Positions 37,125 through 46,340 of a DNA stretch of 64,000 nt are shown one piece after another. The DNA lies in NCBI RefSeq assembly GCF_047511655.1, contig NC_133395.1, positions 68,481,910 through 68,545,909 of the forward strand, given 5' to 3'. The DNA comes from Castor canadensis (Eukaryota > Chordata > Mammalia > Rodentia > Castoridae). Numbering within the stretch: position 1 is the stretch's first letter; every line of letters starts with the position of its first letter. A model generated the notes under the pieces. That model made no database searches. It saw only the letters and a program-made list of their open reading frames with translations, and was not told where the DNA came from. A program made the translations under genes and the position numbers.

Positions 37125-37219
37125 ATATTTTTCCCCCTTTGGCTGTACTGAGACTTGAACTCAGGACTTTATGCCTGCAAAGTGGCACTCTACTGCTCAA
37201 GCCATATCACCAGCCCCTT
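37125..37219 (-). repeat. Second ID-like SINE, antisense, in inner gag
   Basis: 'gacttgaactcaggacttta' and 'ctactgctcaagccatatca' followed by 'ccagcccc'. It directly abuts the previous copy, so one SINE probably landed in the other's tail. Confidence 0.8.
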
Positions 37220-37939
37220 TTGGTGTGGATCTGTTAAGGGGACTGCCTGTGCCCCTGTAGGTAAGCACATTTATTCCCTCATTTCCAGGTGCCACTAGTA
37301 TTGGGGCTCATTGTAAATGGTAATCATTTCCAACCTTTGTGTGGCTTGGGCAAGAACCCATTGCTTTTCTAATGAGACAAGAGTCTGGTCTAGTAGAAGC
37401 ATAATAGCCTTTCATGTCAGTTGAAAGGTTTGGATCACAGAGATAAAGGCTTGAATGTATTTGTCTGGGCATCAGTATAGCTGTCCAGATGTTTTTTAAT
37501 TTCCCTTAGATCTGATAGCTGGAAGGGAACATAGATTCACCCTCTTCCTACCATTATCTATTGAAGGGAGAAGAACCCATTAGGAGGTTCTGAATATTAG
37601 GGTGGCTTAGAAGGTAGGGCAGATGGTGTTTATGTTGTGGCTTACAAAGAATGGCCAGTGTTTGAGTATCTAAATAGCAATTGTAGAGCCAATCTGAGAC
37701 GAAAGAAAATTTGTATAGGGGACCTCAGTTCACTTTTTTCCCTTTTATAGAAAAGGTCTAATTGGAGTATGGTATTGTAATTTAAGGAACCCTGTGAAGG
37801 CCACTTCTCTTGGTAACCCAAGGCATACTGAGGCCAGGCTTCAGTACAAAGCTCCCAACATCTATAAGCCAGAAGACTGGAAGGTACATGTTCCATCTAG
37901 AAAGAACAAAATGCTAGGATCCTGTCTTTTAGTTAATAG

Positions 37940-39248
37940 CAGGTAGCCTCTTTAATAAAGACTACTTTTTTAACAAAGGAATAAATCATCTGTAAAGTTA
38001 GAGAAGGGCATTCAGAGGACATCCCAGGCCAATAACAGTACCATACTGTCCATTTTGCAATTTCTGGGACTATAACCTTGAGCTAACAATTGGCTTACAA
38101 GGACTGGTTCCAGTGCCCTGAGGTGTGAGGTGGGGCTAGAAGCAGGATGTGCTCAAGGCACCAACCCCCTCCACACATACCTGGGACAAGCAAGCCTGAC
38201 TGCCTAGGCCTGATCCTGCAGCCTGTTGCCCCTCCCCCCTTCCTGTGTACTCTATGCACGTTTAGTCTAGGGGAAGTAGAGGCAGGCTGCAGCCACCGCC
38301 ATGTGTAGCTGGCAGCCTAGGATGTGTGTTGGGTTGGCCTATGGATTCTCTTAGCTATGGCAGGTGTTCCCACTGTGCACGAGTGTGCCTATTTGCTTTC
38401 CCTCTTCCCCTTGTGGGGGCAGAGTTAGGGCGTTAGCGTGGCAGCCACAGTTTTTGTTTTGTTTTGTTTTGTTTTTTGTAAGTGCTTTTGCCTAGCAGCT
38501 GATTTAAAGTTACTTTAGACTGAGAGGCCTGGCAAACTAGTTGGAATAACTTAAGTCATAAGGTACCATGCTTATTACTCACAGAAATTGTATAAATCCC
38601 TTAAAATATTGGAATTGAAAGTGCCATTAAGTGGCCATTGGGAGACATTGTCTAATGGGTATCAGGGCCATGCCTGATTACAAAGAAAAATGAGCTTTTG
38701 GTGCTTAAGGTCAAGCATGAGGCATAAGGGTCCAAGATTGGCCAGAAGACATCCCAATGGGGAATCTGAAGGAATTTTGGATGGTCCAACTCCCATGGTG
38801 AGGTCTGACCTGAGGAGAGATATGCCAGGTGTCTCCAAAATATCAGGTCCTCAGGAGAGAAAGAGAGAGATGTGGAATACCCAAGTGAACATCTTCACCA
38901 CAGGTGTCCACAGTCCCTAGTGGGGAACCCGGTTCCCAGGGATGGGAGCAAGCCAAGACCTAGCACTAGGATTTCAAGGAAATGAGAAAGAGATCATGTC
39001 TCTGCATGCAAGAAGGACTCACTGAGAGAGGACCTTGAGGGAAGATTGGTGGTGGTGGATGGCAATTGGAGGCACACTGGGGTGGAGGAAGTTCCCTGTG
39101 AGCTGTGAGAGTGTGGCGTTTTCTAGGATCAGGGGTTCCAGCAAAGCAGTTCAGATCCTGGAGGAAGGGAATGGGAATTGAGAAAGAGAGAGAGCAGGAT
39201 GGGGTAGGGGAGGCTGGGAGAGCAAGGTAAGTGCTGGGAGCACATCCA
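37940..39248 (-). other. Inner ERV leader region
   Basis: About 1.3 kb between the primer site and the matrix region. It has no retained gene on the minus strand. A (GTTTT)n run lies at 38,453-38,475. Open frames on either strand here have no recognised homology. Confidence 0.5.
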
Positions 39249-39266
39249 ATCTGAATCATGGCACCA
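39249..39266 (-). promoter_or_regulatory. Primer binding site, histidine tRNA type
   Basis: The 18 bases beginning TGGTGCCATGATTC match the site complementary to tRNA-His at 15 of 18 positions. Two mismatches are CG to CA/TG decay. This places the element near HERV-H-like (His) class I families. Confidence 0.75.
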
Positions 39267-39269
39267 AAA

Positions 39270-39538
39270 TGTTCGGAAAAATGCCGCTCACAAAGAAAGC
39301 TCATGAGAAAAGTCTCATGTCCAAGAGCAAAGTTTAATGGCAGGCTTGAACCACCAGGCCAGCTGGGAAAGATGGCACATCACAGACTCTGGGGCAGGAA
39401 TGGCTTTTATAGAAGGGGGAGGTTAAGGAAGTTAGCACATTCTTGGTAGTTTCTGGTAGGGGTGGGGCTGTCTTAGAGCACAGGAATTTCTGTTAAGGGG
39501 CGGGGCTGCCATTTTAGCCAATTCACAACATGGCAACA
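39270..39538 (-). repeat. Inner ERV 5' LTR (about 269 bp)
   Basis: On the minus strand it begins TGTTGCC and ends GAACA. It has a CCAAT-type element (ATTGGC), GC boxes (CCGCCC), a TATA box (TATAAAA at plus 39,405-39,411) and an ATTAAA signal (plus 39,333-39,338). Three bases separate it from the primer site. It is short for a class I LTR. Confidence 0.75.
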
Positions 39539-39544
39539 TTATTA

Positions 39545-40545
39545 CTCTATCAGGCTCATGTTCCTTTTAGAGTGAACTTAAAGAAATAAAAAAAGGATTT
39601 AGGAAATTACACAGAAAACCCAGAACAGTACATCCAGGCATTTAGAGAAGTCAGCCAACTCTGAACTGAGCTGGAAAGATGTAATGCTATTGCTATCTCA
39701 GACCCTCACCTCTCTGGAGAAACAATGGGTTCTAGATCAGGCAGTCACAGCTGGAGACAATTAGCACTTCGATAAAAGCAGCCCTGCAGGCCTGTCTCAG
39801 ACTGGGCCCTCACAGGAGGAGGAGGGGGAGGGAGAAGAAAGACAAAGGCATTAGATACCTAAAAGGGAACCTCGATTCCCAATTCCAACAGGAGATCAGG
39901 CAGTGCCTAGGTATGACCCTAAGTGGGACCCTGAAAATGACAAGGATGAATGGAGTTGTAACCATTTCAACCACTGCATTCTTGAGGGTCTAAGGAGAGC
40001 CAAGGTAAAACCTTTTAATTACTCCCAAGTCACAGCTGTACAGCAAGACCCCTTAGAAACTCCAGTAGGTTTCCTACAGAGTCTTAAGGATGCTTTACAA
40101 AAGCATACCAACATTATACCAGAGTTCACAGGAAGAGGAAATTGTCCTAAAAGATAAATTTCTAACACAGTCAGCACCAGATATCTGTAAAAAGCTTCAG
40201 AAACTGGTAGCTGAAGGGAGCAGAGATCTGGACCAATTGGTCCATGTAGCCATGTCTGTATACTATAACAAGGACTTAGAAAAAAAAAAAAAAGGACCTG
40301 GAAAAGGAAAAGAGAAAGGATAGGCGGCAGGAGGCTCTGATCGCAGCACTCAGAGAGGCTTCCCCAGGGCAAAGTCCAAACCTGAGGACATGCTTTTAAT
40401 GTGGACAGGCAGGCCATTTTAGGAGGGAGTGCCCCTGGAGAAAGCTACCTCCAGGACCCTCCTCCATTTGTCAGGGAAAACATTGGAAGACACACTGTCC
40501 CCGGCTCCCCTGGGAACTGAGGCAAGAGCCACCCACCCAATGACG
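39545..40545 (+). pseudogene. Outer ERV gag (capsid and nucleocapsid), disrupted
   Basis: Begins abruptly after the inner LTR with the capsid start (LKEIKK, DLGNYTENPEQYIQAF in two frames, shifted at an A-run near 39,590). A matching DPKWDPENDKDEW block lies at 39,903-40,157, the major-homology region (FLQSLKDALQKHT) near 40,075, then a capsid end (40,090-40,323: LDQLVHVAMSVYYNKD) and a lysine/glycine-rich tail. Zinc-knuckle remnants follow near 40,390-40,510. Matrix and leader are gone. Frameshifts at homopolymers break it. Confidence 0.8.
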
Positions 40546-40559
40546 GGTCTCTGGGACTC

Positions 40560-41000
40560 CCATTCAGGCTCCTGTGACCACTATAAAAGCAGGGGAGCCC
40601 CAGGTTAAGCACAAGGTCAGCCTCCTTATCAATACTGGAGCCAGTATCTCAGCTATTCCTTTCTCTCCCAGACCCAGGTCCTCTACAGCGCTATTTCACT
40701 CAGCCTTTAGCCTGCTCCTGGGGAGATTTCCATTTCTGTCACTCCTTTTTAATTGTCCCAGAAACTCCTACTCCTCTGCTAGGGCAAGACCTTCTATCTA
40801 AATTGGGGGTACAGTTTCTTTTACCCCCCAGGAGACTACTTTTGCTTGCCCCTAATAGAGGAACAAGTAGACCCCACAGTGTGGACAGATGGACACACTG
40901 TGGGATGGGCACGAACAGCTCTCCCAGGCCTAATTCATCTCAAGGACCCCTCCTGGTTTCCCCCATCAGAAATAATAACCTTTAAAGCCAGAAGTTAAGG
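40560..41000 (+). pseudogene. Outer ERV protease and start of polymerase, disrupted
   Basis: The 40,574-40,801 frame has KVSLLINTGASISAI, the retroviral aspartic protease turn with Asp changed to Asn. A frameshift follows, and the N-terminal polymerase text continues in another frame. Confidence 0.7.
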
Positions 41001-41840
41001 AGAGGCTAATTCCCATAATCAAAGACTTAAAGAGATAGGGGCTGCTAATAGAATGCTCCAGCCCATATAATACTCCTATTCTTGGTGTTAGGAAGGGACC
41101 TAACAAGTGGAGGCTAGTCCAGGATCTCCGCCTGATCAACGAAGCAGTAGTGCCTCTCTCCACCCTGTAGTTCCAAATCCCTATAAGCTTTTAGCCCAAA
41201 TACCTCTGGGTACCGCTTACTACTCTGTCCTGGATTTAAAAGATGCCTTCTTTTGCATTCCCTTACACCCTAAAAGTCAACCTATCTTTGCCTTTGAGGA
41301 CTCCACAAAACTATGGACAGGTCACTTGGACTGTCCTCCCCCAGGGATTCAGAGACAGCCCCCACCTCTTTGGGTTAGCTCTAACCCAAGACTTGGCAGA
41401 ATGGGAATATCCACAAGCTACTCTGCTACAATATGTAGATGACCTCATGCTCTATGGACCAAGTGAGCCTGTCATTTCGCGAGCCACTGAGTCCTTACTA
41501 AACTTCTTAGCAAATTAAAATCTCTAAAGAAAAAGCCCAATTGTGTCAGTCTAGGATAACATATTTAGGTCTTGTCCTGGAGAAAGAAATGAGGTCTCTA
41601 GGAGTAGATAGAATCTGTCCAATACGCTTCCTCTACCTAAAACTCTAAAGCAATTGAGGGCCTTTTTGGGGGTCACAGGATGCTGTAGAATTTGGATCCT
41701 GGGATATGCAGACCTAGCCAGGCCCTTATATCAAATCCTTAAGGAATCACAGAAGGATACCTAGCCCTTTATTGAGTGGGATGACAAGTCAGAAAATGCA
41801 TTCCACCAGTTAAAAAAGGCCCTTATGATAGCTCCCACCC
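41000..41840 (+). pseudogene. Outer ERV reverse transcriptase, disrupted
   Basis: Palm motifs are visible: [16 protein letters not shown] (41,221-41,270) in one frame, then [14 protein letters not shown] and [10 protein letters not shown] in the next. YVDD is at 41,432-41,443. A one-frame break lies between the two blocks, near 41,290-41,330. A connection-like 'LGFCRIWI'-type region follows with stops. The motif spacing is that of gammaretrovirus-like enzymes. Confidence 0.85.
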
Positions 41841-42596
41841 TTGGGTCTCCCAGTACAAGACAAGTTTCAATTATACATCTATGAAAATGAAGGACTGGCT
41901 TTGGGCGTGGTGACTCAGCTCCAGGGCATCACTTCCCAGCCAGCAGGCTACTTAAGCAAAGAGTTAGATCTGGTAGCCAAGGGATGGCCAGCATGCCTTA
42001 ATGGCCACAGTAAGCCTTCTAGTGCCTGAAGCTCAGAAACTTATCCTAAACCACCCACTAAGGGTTTATACCCCACATGACCTAGGGGGAATTTTAAACT
42101 CAAAAGGAGAACTTTGGCTGACAGCCTTCTACTTAAATACCAGGCCCAGATTCTGGGAGGGACAGAGATTACTTTAAGGACCTGTCAGAGCCTAAATCCT
42201 GCATCCCTTCTACCAGAGGCAGAGGGAAATCCTGAACATTCATGTGAGGAGGTACTTATGGAAAATTATGCTGCCTGCCCTGACTTAACTGATTGGCCCT
42301 TAAAAAACCCAGATCTAGAATTATACACTAATGGCAGTTTCTTTGTCAAAAATGGTGTCAGACATGCAGGGTTTGCAGTTATGACAGAATTTGACATCCT
42401 CAAATCAGGTCCTCTTCCTCCTAATACAAGTGCTCCATTGGCAGAATTAATGGCCCTAACAGAAGCCCTAAAATTGCCAAAAGAACAGAGAGTCAGCATC
42501 TATACAGAATCTAAGTATGCCTTCCTAATCCTACATGCTCATGCAGCCATCTGGAAGGAAAGGAAAATGCTAACTATAACAGGAACAGCTTCCCAT
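41841..42596 (+). pseudogene. Outer ERV connection and RNase H, disrupted
   Basis: The frame 42,114-42,752 contains the RNase H fold: LELYTNGSFF (usual TDGS Asp changed to Asn), PLAELMALTEAL (Glu kept) and IYTESKYAF (usual TDS Asp changed to Glu). Two of the metal-binding acids are altered, so it would be inactive. The retroviral text stops at about 42,596 and envelope sequence follows, so the integrase is missing. Confidence 0.8.
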
Positions 42597-43207
42597 AGAA
42601 ATAAGGGAGGTTACTTTAATAGTTTTAGGGATCACAGCATTAGTCACAGCCCTTGCTGGAATCAGTTACAGGGTGATTGCCAATCATGTAACTGCAAAAA
42701 ACCTAACCAAAGTGGTAGAGGACACCTCAGACCAGGTAGGCCTTGCTATTAAGGACATGCAAAGGTCTTTGTTGGCCCTTGCCTGTATGGTAATGGACCA
42801 CCACCTGGCCCTAGATTTTCTTTTGGCCAAAGAAGGGGGGGTATGTGCCATTGACAATACTTCCTGTTGCACATATATAAACACTTCAGGCATTGTAGAG
42901 GAATGTGCAGATTACAATTCTCCAACAGGCTAAGTGGCTCTGGGAGCAATCTCTTGAAACTCAGGTTTCAACTCAGGTATGGGAACAAATAAAATCCTGG
43001 CTTCCCTCCAGGACTTGTTTCCTACCCTTTCTGGGGCCTATAGTTGCCATTATTCTCTTGCTTGTGTTTGGGTCTTGCATTTTAAACTTACTTGTCAAGT
43101 TTGTTTCTTCTTGCCTAGAATCCATCAAACTACAAAGGCCTCTGGTGGAGATGAAAATGACCTACTACCGCGGTCCATATGACAACACCTCTCGTGGTCA
43201 GCCCTGA
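42597..43207 (+). pseudogene. Outer ERV envelope transmembrane subunit remnant
   Basis: Starts near the fusion-peptide-like hydrophobic stretch (LIVLGITALVTALAGI) and runs through a heptad region. A CX6CC motif (42,844-42,870) is the disulfide motif of gamma-type envelopes. A membrane anchor (ILLLVFGSCILNLLVKF) lies in the 42,905-43,207 frame. A frame break at about 42,930 separates ectodomain and anchor, and the surface subunit is entirely missing, so no working envelope is possible. Known role of the family: membrane fusion at entry. This copy is a remnant. Confidence 0.8.
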
Positions 43208-43301
43208 CGCTGCGGGCCCCTTCATCGCCACCTGTCAGCAGGAAGCAGTTACTGAACAGACTTTGTTGTCCCTATTCCTAACAGCAGTTAGTGTGGTCAC
43301 T

Positions 43302-43314
43302 GAGAGGGGGAACT
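43302..43314 (+). promoter_or_regulatory. Polypurine tract of outer ERV
   Basis: GAGAGGGGGAACT immediately precedes the LTR start, the usual plus-strand priming position. Confidence 0.65.
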
Positions 43315-43637
43315 TGAAGGACAGACAGCGGGAGGTCAAGGAGACACCTCTCCTCCCTAGGGAATGCCTGTGTGCATCTGAAAGGCATCTCCGCCCTCAG
43401 GCAATGCAAAAATAGGCTATAAAACCCACTCCCCACCCTGACCCACAGGATCACTGGTTTCTGGATCCCCCTGCATTCCCCAATATGCAGTCTTTCTCTT
43501 CTCTTTTCTACAACTAAATTCTCTACAAATAAAATCTTTCCGATCTGTGCTGTTAGAGTCTGTCTGTGCTTTCATTCTCAGAGCAGGCTCAAGAACCCTG
43601 AGCACCTGAAATTCCTGCACATGTCATCCGTGCATCA
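43315..43637 (+). repeat. Outer ERV 3' LTR (323 bp)
   Basis: It begins TG after a purine tract (gagaggggg, 43,302-43,310) that looks like the plus-strand primer, and it ends CA. It holds a TATA box (TATAAAA, 43,418-43,424) and a polyadenylation signal (AATAAA, 43,528-43,533) in the proper order. Confidence 0.85.
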
Positions 43638-43676
43638 CTCCTGCAGGGATTACAAGCATGCTCCACCATGCCCAGA
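43638..43676 (-). repeat. B1-like SINE (antisense), right half split by ERV
   Basis: Starts with the duplicated CTCC, then 'tgcagggattacaagcatgc' and 'tccaccatgcccag'. It completes the SINE begun at 36,022. Confidence 0.85.
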
Positions 43677-44929
43677 AGGATCTTTACTATAGATGCAGCT
43701 GCTTGAGAGAACTTAATTTTATTTAGCCTCTGGGTCTAACATGCAGCTTAGGGGAAGTAGAAAAATACATTTGAAAAATACCAATCTAGAATACAAAATA
43801 TAATTTACTTTAAGGGTGTGATATTTCTATCAATTACTTTCTAAAATTATCATATATATACACATATGTATAATGTGTTTACAATTGGATTTTTTTCTGA
43901 ATATTAAAGATAGTTACAAGTAGAGAGCCACAAATGCAAAGGCCTTGAGGCAGAAAAATGCTTGGTGTTTTCAGAAACAGGAAAGAGGCCTGAGTGGAGT
44001 GAAGGAGGGATAGTATAGAAATGAGTGAAAAGTAGTAAAGGCTGTCAGATAATTTAGGTTTGGGAGCATTTTTAATGAGATGAGAAACTTACCTGGTATA
44101 CTACCTAGGTGACCTAGCTGAATTTCTACCCTGCTCTGATCTTGTTTATCTTTGAGGACATGATGCCTAAAGACTAGAAGTTCCTTTTCAGGTAATACTA
44201 GCCACAACTGGATGGATACAAGATGGCTACCAGAGTGAAAGTCAGAGAACCTCTAACTTCATTATAATGCCATCTCTAGTGCCCTTACAGTTGACAACTG
44301 GAAAGGGTCATAAATGGAGTGAAAAGAGGCAGTACCCAAATTCTCAGAAAATCTCTGCCTGCTCCCATGAAAGATATGAATAGTCCTTCCTTTAATTAGC
44401 CTGTCCTTCATTTCATTTACTCTACATTGGGCTCAGAAGTTGATTTGGAAGTTTATCTCCCACTTCTATTCTTGGCCAAGAATAAAAGTTTCCTTCACTA
44501 CTCAATTGCTGCTCATTCTGAGAGGGAGAAGCACTCCATTTGGGGGCAAAAGCTGCTAACATGAACTTCCAGATATGGAAGGTATATGGGGGTAAGAAGC
44601 ATTCATAATTAGTCAAATTGTGATCTAGTAATCATCTCAGGATTGGTTAGGAGGGCCTTGTGTAAAAAAAGTCAACGCTGCCTGGCAGGGGTAGGAAGGG
44701 TAGAGTCTTTTCTTGTCACAAATGTTTATCCATCATACATGATGTTCCTGGAATTCAATGAGACTATGGAACAGGATGACTCAGTGCAAAGGAGACAGAT
44801 GCAAAATGGAGGCAGAGGTGCTACATTCTTATCCTGATCCACTGGATGTTAGCAGACTGAAGTGAAAAGTCACTGCTTTTAGGAAAAATAGCCTCTAGTG
44901 ACCTTGTTGTACTACAAAGTACCCAAAGT
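43677..44929. other. Intergenic between ERV and SUPT20H promoter
   Basis: No gene. 43.9-44.1 kb ('gcaaaggccttgaggcagaa') resembles an old mammal-wide repeat that I cannot name. The open frames of 64-78 codons are unsupported. Confidence 0.35.
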
Positions 44930-45225
44930 GAGCCTTACATGCTAAATGGAAGAATACACACAAAAATATCACACATCCCATTTATGTAAAATATCCAGAA
45001 TACATAAATCCAATCTGAAAGATGATAGACATTTGCCAAGAAATGGGAGGAGGAATGAGATGCACTGAGGGCAGGTTTTGTTGTGAGATCATGAAAAGGT
45101 TTTCAAACAGGAGATAGTGGCTGTACATTACAATGTATTAAACGCCACGGAACTGTGCAATTGAAAATGGTTTATCTGCTTAAGACCTTTTGATGTTCTG
45201 TGAATTTCACTTCAATTAAAAAAAA
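44930..45225 (+). repeat. Old L1M-like 3' end
   Basis: 'tcccatttatgtaaaatatc', 'gcagg...gagatagtggctgtac', 'attgaaaatggtttatctgc' and 'tgtgaatttcacttcaatt' before an A-run match L1M 3' ends. Confidence 0.65.
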
Positions 45226-45469
45226 CATATTCCTCAAAGGCCAAAATTGTTTCAAGGAGCAGAATTACAATCGGATTGCATTGATACAATGTGCATTGAT
45301 AATGCAGCTTCTGAATTTTTAAAACCTATCTCTGGAGTGATTTTAAAAAAATAAATTCATTCACACTTCATATACCATGGAAAGCCATATGGATTGGACT
45401 AGTATAAGTAATAAAGGTGTCGCTCAAAGAGTGACAAATTTTCTTCATTCTAGAAAACCAACGGTCTCC

Positions 45470-46340
45470 TACCCGTCAAATAACAAGTTCCCGCCCATTT
45501 TCCAGATGCCCAACGCCCCGCCTGCATAAACGCTTTCCGGCCCCGCTTCCGGTCCAGTCTTGAGTCCCTGAGGACAGAGTCGAAATGTTGGCGTAGCCCC
45601 GGCGGAGCCTTTGGCCGTAGCCCCGCCCTCAAAGCCCCGCCCCTTCCGCCTGCAGTTCCCGGCCCCCACCCCAGCCCGCCAGTCGGAAGTGCGCCGGCGG
45701 AAACAGGTGATTGACATTTAGCCCCCTACCGCCGTGAAAGGGGTAGGTGGACGTTGCGGCAGGGCGTGTGGCGCACGCAGTCCGGGGATCCAGGAGGGCG
45801 GTGGCCGGCGCAGGTGGATGGCGGCAGGTGGGTGTAACGGGCTGGCAGGTGGGTTAGGGGCGCGAGGTACCGCCGGGGTCGGAGGTGAGGGAACCGCCTC
45901 CGGAACCTTTTTTTCGGGTCCTGCGAGAGGAAGCCGCTCGCTCCAGGCCCGGGCCCACCTAGGTGGTCACGCCTTCGTGGTGCAGCTCAGCTGGGCGTTT
46001 AATATTAGTTTTGAGTTTCAGTTACAGGTATTCCCGGAAACTCGCGGGAATTTTGCGTAGCGCTTCGGGGGCAAGTTTCTTGGAATCCATATTGAATAAA
46101 GGCCCGGCGCTGCACCGTGGATGGAGTTGGCGGCGTTTTTTGCGTAGAGCCTAAGCTGTTGGAAGACATTGCAGCCAGTAAATTGACAGCGACCCTTAGA
46201 ATCCGATTCGTGACTGGTTCCTGCCACGGTTTCGTGGGGGCACGGAAGCGAACTTGGGGGAAGAGCTGTCGCCAGAAGCCACCCTTGGGCTCCGTCGCAC
46301 GGGTGGGGGTGGGGGTGGGGCTGCCTCTACCCGATGACAC
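45470..46340 (+). promoter_or_regulatory. SUPT20H: CpG-island promoter of SUPT20H
   Basis: This is the only dense CpG cluster in the window. It has GC boxes (CCCCGCCC at 45,621 and 45,635), ETS-type sites (CTTCCGG at 45,546-45,552 and CGGAAGT at 45,684-45,690) and a YY1-like GGATGGCGGC at 45,816-45,825. No TATA box is seen. This is typical of a broadly expressed housekeeping gene. The exact start site cannot be read from sequence. Divergent transcription is possible, but no gene is visible on the left for many kilobases. Confidence 0.85.
45560..45706 (+). other. SUPT20H: Proposed non-coding exon 1 of SUPT20H (5' end uncertain)
   Basis: A donor-like AAACAG|GTGATT ends at 45,706 inside the CpG island, directly after the ETS-like CGGAAGT. 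Other donor-like sites exist downstream (CAG|GTGGAT at 45,813 and CAG|GTGGGT at 45,827), so alternative first exons are possible. The left edge is arbitrary. This is inference from position, GC content and splice consensus only. Confidence 0.45.

Larger units (their letters stand above)
36590..37930 (-). pseudogene. Inner ERV gag (matrix and capsid), disrupted
   Basis: Minus-strand reading gives a matrix segment (37,896-37,642, with EAWPQY and LNYNTILQLDLF motifs), the capsid start (about 37,545-37,220, REIKKHLDSYTD) and the major-homology and C-terminal capsid region (about 36,880-36,600, FLQHLEDSIRK and LDQLIQLAMSVYYN). The middle of capsid is replaced by two SINEs and a MIR-like stretch. 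Several stops. The outer gag is recognisably homologous. Gag would form the virus core; no product is possible here. Confidence 0.75.
36190..39538 (-). mobile_element. Inner class I ERV, antisense, 5' part only
   Basis: Reading leftward: LTR (39,538-39,270), primer site (39,266-39,249), a long leader, gag matrix, capsid, nucleocapsid and protease, then an abrupt end at about 36,190 next to the outer LTR fragment. Its LTR shows no resemblance to the outer LTR, so it is a separate insertion of another family. Polymerase, envelope and second LTR are absent. Two antisense ID-like SINEs lie inside the capsid region. It is broken throughout. Confidence 0.8.
36077..43637 (+). mobile_element. Class I endogenous retrovirus (outer), interrupted by a second ERV
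   Basis: The outer provirus starts TGAAGG at 36,077 and ends ATCA at 43,637. Both sides carry CTCC (36,073-36,076 and 43,638-43,641), a 4-bp target duplication of the gammaretrovirus-like kind. Outside it, the two halves of one antisense B1-like SINE meet. Remaining parts in order: a ~108-bp piece of the 5' LTR, the minus-strand inner ERV, gag from the capsid on, protease, reverse transcriptase, RNase H, a transmembrane envelope piece and a full 3' LTR. Integrase and surface envelope are missing. Stops and frame breaks occur in every gene, so it is a dead remnant. By eye the two LTR copies differ at about 10 of ~105 comparable bases. Confidence 0.85.

Noticed and set aside
36077-43637. An internal inversion of a single provirus
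   Set aside because: The minus-strand LTR (39,270-39,538) is unrelated to the outer LTRs, so the antisense part is a second element, not a flipped piece of the first.
1-45450. Neighbouring genes POSTN or CSNK1A1L, which lie upstream of SUPT20H in human
   Set aside because: No exon or retrogene text for either was recognised in the window.
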